Assembly: GCA_036267755.1 (NCBI GenBank)
Contig: DATAVK010000102.1
Coordinates: 1-13,327, forward strand
Direction of reading: 5' to 3'
Source: DATAVK01 sp036267755
GTDB lineage: Bacteria; Actinomycetota; Actinomycetes; JAFAQI01
Length of the DNA stretch: 13,327 nt
Positions 1 to 6,333 of the stretch are shown here, in pieces (the first letter of the stretch is position 1; each line of letters begins with the position of its first letter). The translations under genes were made by a program, and so were the position numbers. A model generated the notes under the pieces. The model worked only from the letters and a program-made list of their open reading frames with translations, searched no databases and was not told the DNA's origin.

Positions 1-3
1 GCC

Positions 4-828
4 GTGGCCGACGAGTTGTACGGCGGGCCGCCCGAGACGTTCATCGCGACCCGCACCGCCCGGGAGAAGGAAGCCAAGGCGGTCGGTGACGCGGACGTCG
101 CGGCGCAGATCCGCGAGCTCACCAAGCCGACGGTTGCCGCCTGGCTCGCCAACCTGCTGTCGCGGGAGCGCCCCGAGGACGTCGCGGCGCTGGTCGAGAT
201 CGGCACTGCGCTCCGGGAGGCGACCGCCACCGCAAGCGGTGACGACTTCCGCGAGCTGACCAGGCGCCAGCAGGTCGTGATCCGCGACCTGGTGCGCCAG
301 GCCAAGCAGCTCGCCGCGGCTGCCGGGAAGATCATCGGCGAGACCACCGCGCGCGAGGTCGAGGACACGCTGCGTTCCGCGGTGGTCGACGAATCCGCCG
401 GTCAGGAGCTGATTCACGGCCGGCTCACGACAACTCTGCGGCGTACCGGGTTCGAGACACCCGGAGCAAGCGGTACGCCGGCCCGCGCGAGCCGCAAGCG
501 GTCAGCGCCGACCTCGGACCAGGAACGCCGCGACGAGGCCGTTGCCCGAGCCGACCGCGACGTGGTCGAGGCAACCGACGAAGCGCGCACTGCGGCCGAG
601 GAACATGACTCGGCGCAACAGGCGCTCGCCGACGTCGACCGACGCGCGGCTGACGCGCTCGCCGAGGTGGACCGGCTGCGCGACGCGCTGCGCACCGCCG
701 CCGAGCTGCAGTCGGACCTGGAGCGCGATCAGCTACGGGCCCGCCGTGCCGTGGACCGTGCCAACACCGCCGCGCGGGCCGCCGCTCGCCGGCTGGCCGA
801 GGCCAAGAGTCGGCGGGATGAGATATGA
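4..828 (+). CDS. Coiled-coil hypothetical protein
   Basis: The product is 274 residues from a GTG at 4, and I do not know its function. The N-terminal part (about 1-150) is predicted to be mostly helical and contains a segment around residues 38-50, ELTKPTVAAWLAN, that I recognise as typical of a conserved actinobacterial family of unknown role. A basic, Pro/Ala/Ser-rich linker follows at about 150-172. Residues 173-270 are almost entirely Ala, Arg, Glu, Asp and Leu without proline, as expected for a long coiled coil. There is no signal peptide or membrane segment, so it is probably cytoplasmic. The start is uncertain: the window begins only three bases upstream, so no ribosome binding site can be seen and the true start may lie outside. 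The next gene follows 31 bases later on the same strand, so co-transcription is possible. Confidence 0.7.
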   Translation: MADELYGGPPETFIATRTAREKEAKAVGDADVAAQIRELTKPTVAAWLANLLSRERPEDVAALVEIGTALREATATASGDDFRELTRRQQVVIRDLVRQAKQLAAAAGKIIGETTAREVEDTLRSAVVDESAGQELIHGRLTTTLRRTGFETPGASGTPARASRKRSAPTSDQERRDEAVARADRDVVEATDEARTAAEEHDSAQQALADVDRRAADALAEVDRLRDALRTAAELQSDLERDQLRARRAVDRANTAARAAARRLAEAKSRRDEI

Positions 829-849
829 CCGACCTCACCAGCCCACTCC

Positions 850-855
850 GGGAGG
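850..855 (+). promoter_or_regulatory. Ribosome binding site of the cupin gene
   Basis: GGGAGG lies four bases before the ATG at 860. It fixes the start of the cupin gene, whose reading frame otherwise stays open far upstream (to 542) inside the preceding gene. Confidence 0.65.
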
Positions 856-859
856 CGGC

Positions 860-1648
860 ATGGCAGTGACGAGCGACCCAGCGGGCCGCGGTCCCGCCGT
901 ACCGTCCGACGGTTTCCACCGGCGGCTTTACCAGGTGGCGCAGCGGTCGCTGTCCGACGACACCGGACAGACCCCCGGCATGCGCCGGGTCGAGGCGCTG
1001 TCCGGTACGTCGGTCGGGTCGAGCGCGTTGTGGATGGGCCAGACCCATGTCGCGCCGGCCACGAAGTCGGCGAACCATCACCACGGCAAGTCCGAGACCG
1101 GGATCTACGTCGCCGCCGGCCATCCGGAGTTCGTGTTCCTCGACGGCGACGAGGAAACCCGGTTGGTCACCGGCGCCGGTGACTACGTCTATGTGCCGCC
1201 CTGGGTGCCGCATCGCGAGGAGAACCCCGATCCTGATAACGAGGCGGTCGTGATCCTCGCCCGTACGACGCAGCAGGCCATCGTCGTCAACCTGCCGGAC
1301 CTGCGGTGGGTGGGACCGGTCGCCGTCGCGACCGTGGATCCCGAGTCAGCGGTGCCGCTGATCGCCTGCCAGCTGTCTGCGGGCGCGCGACACGAGCGGG
1401 GAGAGCAATGGTCGACGCTGCTTGGCGACGCGGTGACCCGCGACCGCGGCGAGGACGGTGCCGTGCGGATCAGTTTCCTGGCCCAGCCCGACGTGGCGGC
1501 ACGGGTCGCCGAGCTGGCATTGCGCGAGCAGCAGTGCTGCCCGTTCTTCCACTTCAGCGTCGACGTGTCGGAGGGCGCCCTCACGCTGTCGGTGTCGGCG
1601 CCCCCCGAGGCCGGCGCCCTCGTCGAGGAGCTGTTCGGCACACCCTGA
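860..1648 (+). CDS. Cupin domain protein with C-terminal CCPFF domain
   Basis: This 262-residue protein appears to be a two-domain fusion. Residues about 50-140 form a cupin barrel. Motif 1 is at 73-79 (HHHGKSE, giving the usual His/His/Glu metal ligands) and motif 2 is near 107-118 (GDYVYVPPWVPH, giving the last His). It probably binds a divalent metal. Residues about 165-262 match a domain common in actinobacteria, found alone or behind MerR-type DNA-binding domains. Its marks are a Cys at 170, a paired Cys in EQQCCPFF (226-227) and a terminal LFG. The substrate is unknown, and the conserved cysteines could bind metal or act in redox chemistry (inference). There is no signal peptide or membrane segment. 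ATG 860 is chosen because of the ribosome binding site just before it. Confidence 0.8.
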   Translation: MAVTSDPAGRGPAVPSDGFHRRLYQVAQRSLSDDTGQTPGMRRVEALSGTSVGSSALWMGQTHVAPATKSANHHHGKSETGIYVAAGHPEFVFLDGDEETRLVTGAGDYVYVPPWVPHREENPDPDNEAVVILARTTQQAIVVNLPDLRWVGPVAVATVDPESAVPLIACQLSAGARHERGEQWSTLLGDAVTRDRGEDGAVRISFLAQPDVAARVAELALREQQCCPFFHFSVDVSEGALTLSVSAPPEAGALVEELFGTP

Positions 1649-1825
1649 CCCGAGCTACCTCGTCACAACGGTCGGGTCAGAACAACCGGATACCGTCGTC
1701 GCATCGCGAGCGCAGCCCCTGATCCACGTATCGTCGCGCGACTGCGCGCGGCCGGTTGTGTCTTCGCCGAGGACGAAGCGGCTCTGCTCGATGCCGCGTC
1801 AGGCACGTCGTCGGAACTCGACGCA
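1649..1825 (+). other. Open in-frame upstream extension of the PrmC-like gene
   Basis: These 177 bases separate the cupin gene from the first ATG of the methyltransferase. Read in the methyltransferase frame, they are open all the way back to the cupin stop codon. The part from about 1715 encodes a protein-like helical segment (RLRAAGCVFAEDEAALLDAA, 1739-1798) that resembles the N-terminal helical domain of PrmC-related enzymes. No ATG, GTG or TTG occurs in this frame before 1826. ATC codons at 1703 and 1730 and a CTG at 1742 are the only near-start codons I noted. No clear promoter or terminator was found here. Confidence 0.55.
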
Positions 1826-2482
1826 ATGGTGGCGCGGCGCGTTTCGGGTGTCCCGCTCGAGATCATCCTGGGCTACGCGGAGTTCCACGGCCTGCGGATC
1901 GCCGTCGCCCCCGGCGTCTTCGTGCCACGTCGGCGTACCGAGTTCCTCGTCGACCAGGCACTGGCAGCGGGTCCGGCCGGCGCGGTCATCATCGACATGT
2001 GCTGCGGGTCGGGGGCGGTGGCCGCCGCTCTGCTCAGCGGCTCGGCTCCGGCCGAGGTCTACGCCATCGACATCGACCCTGCCGCGGTGGCGTGTGCCCG
2101 GCAGAACGTGGAGCCGCTCGGCGGCGCGGTCTTCGAGGGCGATCTGTTCGATCCACTGCCCGCCGCGCTGCGCGGCCGGGTCGATGTGATCGTCGCCAAC
2201 GCGCCGTACGTGCCGACGCAGGACATCAGTGGGATGCCGCCAGAAGCCCGAATCCACGAGCCGCGGGTCGCACTCGATGGCGGCGCGGACGGCCTCGACG
2301 TCCAGCGCCGCGTGATCGCGGCCTCACCGGGATGGCTAAGCGGGGGTGGCCGGTTGCTGATTGAGACGAGCGCTCGACAGGCGCCGGAGACGCTGGACGC
2401 CTTCAGCCGCAACGGATTCGACGGGCGGGTGGCGAGCTCCGACGAGGTGGCGGCGACGGTGGTCATCGGAATCAGGAACTAG
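1826..2482 (+). CDS. PrmC/HemK-related protein N5-glutamine methyltransferase
   Basis: The product is a class I S-adenosylmethionine-dependent methyltransferase of 218 residues from ATG 1826. The SAM-binding glycine loop is at 55-65 (IIDMCCGSGAV), the acidic post-strand-2 residue is in AIDIDP (80-85), and the catalytic-type motif is NAPY at 125-128. True PrmC, which methylates the glutamine of release-factor GGQ motifs, has NPPY. The NAPY form marks a PrmC-related actinobacterial subfamily annotated only as putative glutamine methyltransferase, so the substrate is unproven. The segment GVFVPRRRTEFLV (30-42) matches the PrmC substrate-proximal loop. The ATG start leaves most of the N-terminal helical domain missing; the frame continues upstream with family-like sequence but without a normal start codon. 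Only a weak GGAA precedes 1826. An actual start upstream at a rare codon, or a damaged start, is possible. Confidence 0.82.
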   Translation: MVARRVSGVPLEIILGYAEFHGLRIAVAPGVFVPRRRTEFLVDQALAAGPAGAVIIDMCCGSGAVAAALLSGSAPAEVYAIDIDPAAVACARQNVEPLGGAVFEGDLFDPLPAALRGRVDVIVANAPYVPTQDISGMPPEARIHEPRVALDGGADGLDVQRRVIAASPGWLSGGGRLLIETSARQAPETLDAFSRNGFDGRVASSDEVAATVVIGIRN

Positions 2483-2514
2483 GCCGCCTGGTGTCGACCG
2501 AGGCAGACTGACGG

Positions 2515-3711
2515 ATGCCCACGACCGGATCCATGCGCCGTCGCCGCGACGAGGGCGAGCAGCGGGCGTCCAGCATCGAGCTGTTCTTCGACCTGGTGTA
2601 CGTGTTCGCGGTGACCCAGCTCTCCCATCGACTGTTGCGACACCTCAGCGCGTTCGGAGCGCTCGAGACTGCGGTCCTGCTCGCCATGGTCTGGCTGGTC
2701 TGGGTCTACACGACCTGGGTGACGAACTACCTCGACCCTTCTCGACTTCCGGTCCGGCTGATGCTGCTCGCAGTGATGCTGGGCAGCCTGGTGATGTCCG
2801 CGGCGATACCGGAAGCGTTCGCGGGTCGCGGGCTGTGGTTCGGTGCTGGGTACGCCGTCCTGCAGATCGGGCGCACAGTTTTCGGGATCGTGGCGTTGCG
2901 TGATGACCCGTTGCTGGCGACCTTCCAGCGCGTCCTGGTCTGGTGCCTGGTCAGCGGAGCGCTGGCGGCCGCAGGTGGCCTGGTCCACGGCGACGTCCGG
3001 TTCGGGTTGTGGCTGGCAGCGGTGGCGGTCGACCTGCTCGGCAGCTCGGTCGGTTTCCGTACCCCGGGCCTGGGTCGCTCCACGACCGCCGACTGGACCA
3101 TCGAAGGCAACCACTTCGCCGACCGGTGCCAGGCGTTCATCCTCATCGCTCTCGGCGAGTCGATCGTCACCATCGGTCAGACCCTCTCCCAGAGCAGTCA
3201 TGTCAGCGGCGACCAGGTCGCTGCCTTCGCCACGGCCTTCTTAGGTGTGTTGGCGCTGTGGTGGGTCTACTTCGACCGCAGCGCCGACGACGCGGCCCGA
3301 CTCGTCGCCGCATCCGACGACCCTGGCCGGCTTGGCCGATCGGCGTACCACGCCATCCACCCGCTGATGGTCGGCGGCATCATCGTCACCGCGGCGGCCG
3401 ACGACCTCGTGGTGCAGCACGCGGGCGGCGCGACGAGCCTGTCCGTCAGATGGCTGGTCTGTGGTGGCACCGCGCTGTTCCTGGCCGGGCACGCGGCGTT
3501 CAAGGCCGTGATCTGGCGAGTCGTGCCGTGGAGCCGGCTGCTCGCCATCGTGGCGCTGGCCGTTCTGGGTCTCGCCTCGGCGGACCTCAGCTCCGAGGTG
3601 CTCGGGCTGCTCGCTCTCGCGGTCGTGCTCGCGCTGATCGTTGTCGATCGAGTGTGGCTCGGGTCGTCGACGGCGGCGAAATCCATGGCGTCGACCGGTT
3701 CCGAGGCGTGA
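2515..3711 (+). CDS. Low temperature requirement protein A (LtrA) family membrane protein
   Basis: This 398-residue polytopic membrane protein belongs to the LtrA family, named after a Listeria gene needed for growth in the cold; its biochemical role is not established. The family signature ELFFDLVYVFAV sits at 22-33 in the first membrane helix, just after a basic N-terminus (MRRRRDEG from residue 7). The second signature, HFADRCQAFILIALGESI, is at 200-217. Hydrophobic segments spread over about 22-380 suggest some ten to twelve membrane helices. Length is normal for the family. The start could be ATG 2515 or ATG 2533; neither has a strong ribosome binding site. The gap to the preceding methyltransferase gene is 32 bases and to the following HelD-like gene 28 bases, so all may be read together, without an obvious functional link. 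Confidence 0.85.
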   Translation: MPTTGSMRRRRDEGEQRASSIELFFDLVYVFAVTQLSHRLLRHLSAFGALETAVLLAMVWLVWVYTTWVTNYLDPSRLPVRLMLLAVMLGSLVMSAAIPEAFAGRGLWFGAGYAVLQIGRTVFGIVALRDDPLLATFQRVLVWCLVSGALAAAGGLVHGDVRFGLWLAAVAVDLLGSSVGFRTPGLGRSTTADWTIEGNHFADRCQAFILIALGESIVTIGQTLSQSSHVSGDQVAAFATAFLGVLALWWVYFDRSADDAARLVAASDDPGRLGRSAYHAIHPLMVGGIIVTAAADDLVVQHAGGATSLSVRWLVCGGTALFLAGHAAFKAVIWRVVPWSRLLAIVALAVLGLASADLSSEVLGLLALAVVLALIVVDRVWLGSSTAAKSMASTGSEA

Positions 3712-3739
3712 TGTCGGCCTCGTCAGCAACACTGGACGG

Positions 3740-5974
3740 ATGAGCCGGGCCGGGGAGATCGCGCGCGAGCGCGACGTGGTCGCGGAGCTCTACGCCCGCC
3801 TTGACCAGCTTCGGGACCAGACCCGGGAGCGGCTCACCGAGGTACGACGGCGCGGTGCCTCCGGCACCCCGCAGGCACGCAGCGAGCGGGACGCATTCGC
3901 CGCGTTGTACGAGGACCGGTTGGCGCAGCTGGAGGCGGTCGAGCCGGGTCTGTGCTTCGGCCGACTGGACCTGATCAGCGGTGAGCGGCTGCACGTCGGC
4001 CGGATCGGTCTCACCGACGAGCGCCACGACACGATGCTGGTCGACTGGCGGGCGCCCGCGGCCGAGCCGTTCTACCGGGCCACGCCCGCGTCCCCGCACG
4101 GCGTGTCGCGCCGGCGTCACCTGCGCACCCGCGGCCGCGCGGTGCTCGACATCGAGGACGACGTGTTCGACGTCTCGGCGCTGTCCGACGACGACCGGGA
4201 GACGCTGGGCGGCGGCGGCGCACTGCTTGCTGCCCTCACAGCGTCGCGGACCGGCCGGATGCGCGACATCGTCGCGACCATCCAGGACGAGCAGGACCGC
4301 GTGATCCGTGCCGACCCGGCGGGCGTTCTCGTCGTGCAGGGTGGCCCGGGCACGGGGAAGACGGCGGTCGCGCTACACCGGGCGGCGTACCTGCTCTACA
4401 CGCATCGCGAGCGGCTGGCACGGTCCGGCGTCCTGGTGGTCGGCCCCGGGCCGGCGTTCCTGCGTTACATCGAGCAGGTGCTGCCCTCGCTCGGCGAGAC
4501 CGGTGTGCTGCTGTCGACCCTGGACCGGTTGTTGCCTGATGTCGAGGCGGCCGGCACCGAGCCGGACGACGTGGCTGCGGTCAAGGCCGACCTCCGGATG
4601 GCCGAGGTCATCGCCGCAGCGATCGCCGCGCGGCAACGGATTCCCGACGACCCGGTCACCCTCGAGTTCGAGGACCTCGAGCTCGTCCTCACGCCCGCCG
4701 ATATCGCGACGGCCCGGTCGCGGGCCCGTCGGACCCGCCGTCGGCACAATCGCGCCCGCTATGCCTTCGCCAAGCACCTGTTGAGGCTGCTCGTCGGTCG
4801 GATCGCCGAAGTTAACGAGGAGCTCGCCCGCGAGCGGGGGGTGGTCCGCGAGCTCATGGTCCACGACGGCTTCCGCGCCCTCGTCGACTCCTGCTGGCCG
4901 CGACTCACGGCCGAGGAGCTGGTGCGTGACCTGCTCAGCGAGGACGGGATGGCGCGAGCCGGTGCCGCCCTGAACCGAGCCGAACGGCGGCTGCTGGTGC
5001 GCGACCCCCAGGCACCCTGGTGCCCGGCCGACGTACCGCTGATCGACGAGGCATGGGCGCGACTCGGTGATCCCGACGAGATGCTGCGAGTGGCCGCCGG
5101 TCGGCGAGCCGCGAGAGCCGACCGGGCCTACGCGCAGCAGGTGATCTCCGAACGTGGCCTGGCCGGCCAGGTCGACGCGGCTCGGCTCGCCGAGCGGTTC
5201 GGCGAGTCCGCGACGGGCGGCGGTTCGGTCGCGGAGCGCGCTGCTGGCGACCCGGACTGGGAGTTCGGGCACGTCATCGTCGACGAGGCGCAGGAGCTGT
5301 CCCCGATGGCCTGGCGGATGCTCGCCCGTCGCTGCCCGGATCGCTCGATGACCGTCGTCGGTGACCTCGCGCAAGCCTCCGCTCCCTGGGGCGCGACGGA
5401 CTGGCAGAGCGTGCTGGACCCGATCGCCTCGGGCCGGATCACGGTCCGCGAGCTCACGGTGAACTACCGCACGCCGGCCGAGGTCATGGCCGTCGCGGCC
5501 GACGTGCTGGCCGCGGTGGACGCGGGTCGCCAGCCGCCGTCGTCGGTGCGTGACGCCGGTCACCCGCCGTACTCCCACCAGGTTCCGGAAGGCGGCGCGA
5601 TCGACGAGACCGTCGGTGACGTGGTCGCGCAGGCCTGGGCCGCAATCGGCGATGGCAAGCTTGCGGTGATCTGCCCGCCGGGTCGGTACGACGGCGCCGT
5701 CGCCGAGGTGACGAGCCGGTTGCCGACGGCGGCGCGAACCGGAGCGGACGGGCTCGACGCGGCGGTCGCGGTGCTGGACGTCACCGAGGCCAAGGGGCTG
5801 GAGTTCGACGCGGTCGTCCTGGTCGAGCCGGCGGACTGGGTGGCCGCCGGGGACCGCGGCCTGCGGGACCTCTACGTCGCCCTCACGCGCACCACCCAGC
5901 GCCTCGACGTCGTCCACAGCGGCCCGCTACCGGATGTGCTCGCCGACCTGGTCCCCTGGCCGGCAGCTGCCTGA
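3740..5974 (+). CDS. helD: HelD-like UvrD/Rep-family ATPase, RNA polymerase recycling factor
   Basis: The product is 744 residues long and has superfamily 1 helicase motifs split by a large insertion, as in HelD. Residues 1-60 form a charged N-terminal coiled coil. VDWRAPAAEPFY (101-112) is a HelD-family signature. Walker A is GGPGTGKT (201-208), Walker B is VDEAQE (514-519), motif IV-like VNYRTP is at 574-579, motif V is EAKGLEFD (683-690), and motif VI-like YVALTRTTQ is at 712-720. HelD proteins bind RNA polymerase and use ATP to release stalled or inactive polymerase. The actinobacterial relatives include HelR of Streptomyces, which protects polymerase from rifamycins. Whether this copy does so cannot be told, and I saw no rifamycin-associated element upstream. 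ATG 3740 fits the usual N-terminus; the frame is open to 3641 but that part overlaps ltrA. The last residues (PWPAAA) end 17 bases before a convergent small gene. Confidence 0.88.
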   Translation: MSRAGEIARERDVVAELYARLDQLRDQTRERLTEVRRRGASGTPQARSERDAFAALYEDRLAQLEAVEPGLCFGRLDLISGERLHVGRIGLTDERHDTMLVDWRAPAAEPFYRATPASPHGVSRRRHLRTRGRAVLDIEDDVFDVSALSDDDRETLGGGGALLAALTASRTGRMRDIVATIQDEQDRVIRADPAGVLVVQGGPGTGKTAVALHRAAYLLYTHRERLARSGVLVVGPGPAFLRYIEQVLPSLGETGVLLSTLDRLLPDVEAAGTEPDDVAAVKADLRMAEVIAAAIAARQRIPDDPVTLEFEDLELVLTPADIATARSRARRTRRRHNRARYAFAKHLLRLLVGRIAEVNEELARERGVVRELMVHDGFRALVDSCWPRLTAEELVRDLLSEDGMARAGAALNRAERRLLVRDPQAPWCPADVPLIDEAWARLGDPDEMLRVAAGRRAARADRAYAQQVISERGLAGQVDAARLAERFGESATGGGSVAERAAGDPDWEFGHVIVDEAQELSPMAWRMLARRCPDRSMTVVGDLAQASAPWGATDWQSVLDPIASGRITVRELTVNYRTPAEVMAVAADVLAAVDAGRQPPSSVRDAGHPPYSHQVPEGGAIDETVGDVVAQAWAAIGDGKLAVICPPGRYDGAVAEVTSRLPTAARTGADGLDAAVAVLDVTEAKGLEFDAVVLVEPADWVAAGDRGLRDLYVALTRTTQRLDVVHSGPLPDVLADLVPWPAAA

Positions 5975-5991
5975 ACCGAGTGAACGGGCGG

Positions 5992-6219
5992 TCAGGCCTT
6001 GCGAGTCGTCGTCGCGAGCCCGCTGAGGTCGTCTCGCGCGATCCGCTCGATCAGCGTCAGGGTCTCGGCCACCCCGGCCCCTGCGGCGGCCGCCAGCTCG
6101 GCCGCCTCCCGCACCGATCGCCGTACGTCGGGCAGCGGCAGCACGTCGTAGTCCTCGGCGAGGCGACGGGTGAGGTCGAGCAAGTGGCTCCCGGGCGACT
6201 TGCGGCGAATCGTCGGCAC
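5992..6219 (-). CDS. Small hypothetical protein, 75 residues
   Basis: This gene is not recognised. The 75-residue product starts MPTIRRKSPG, is basic at the N-terminus, and is then largely helical, with an Ala-rich central part (39-50, AAELAAAAGAGV) and an amphipathic helix at about 50-66. There is no signal peptide or transmembrane helix. The GTG start at 6219 is supported by a near-perfect ribosome binding site six bases upstream. The frame is open for another 458 codons upstream, but that part is antisense to the peptidase gene and looks like a GC-bias artefact. The gene is convergent with the HelD-like gene and divergent from the peptidase gene. A coding role is inferred mainly from the ribosome binding site, the sensible composition, and the lack of any other gene in this gap. 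Confidence 0.62.
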   Translation of the reverse strand: MPTIRRKSPGSHLLDLTRRLAEDYDVLPLPDVRRSVREAAELAAAAGAGVAETLTLIERIARDDLSGLATTTRKA

Positions 6220-6225
6220 GTGCCA

Positions 6226-6231
6226 CCTCCT
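6226..6231 (-). promoter_or_regulatory. Strong ribosome binding site of the 75-residue gene
   Basis: On the - strand AGGAGG (in the longer run GAGGAGGTG) lies six bases before the GTG at 6219. It decides the start of the small gene, against an in-frame ATG further upstream (complement of about 6292-6294). Confidence 0.65.
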
Positions 6232-6333
6232 CGGGGTCGACGGTCTCGGCGGGCAGCGCCTGCCGGTGTTCCCTGCCCGGGTGCGAGCAATCATGCCGCC
6301 GGTGACCGGTTTGTCCACCCCTAAGGTAATCCC

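Noticed and set aside
4373..5917. 514-residue open frame on the - strand inside the HelD-like gene
   Set aside because: The + strand carries all ATPase motifs in order; the reverse frame is rich in Arg, Gly and His with no domain, typical of a GC-rich shadow.
5975..5991. Terminator between the convergent HelD-like and small genes
   Set aside because: The 17-base gap has no stem-loop or T run.
6250..6279. Nested inverted repeats CGGGCAG...CTGCCCG and GGCAG-CGC-CTGCC in the divergent gap upstream of the peptidase gene
   Set aside because: Short GC-only arms with a long loop are expected by chance at this base composition, there is no T run for a terminator, and no start site is near enough to suggest attenuation.
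6311..6327. Possible promoter TTGTCC and TAAGGT before the peptidase gene
   Set aside because: The spacing between the two elements is only five bases, so they cannot act as a -35/-10 pair.
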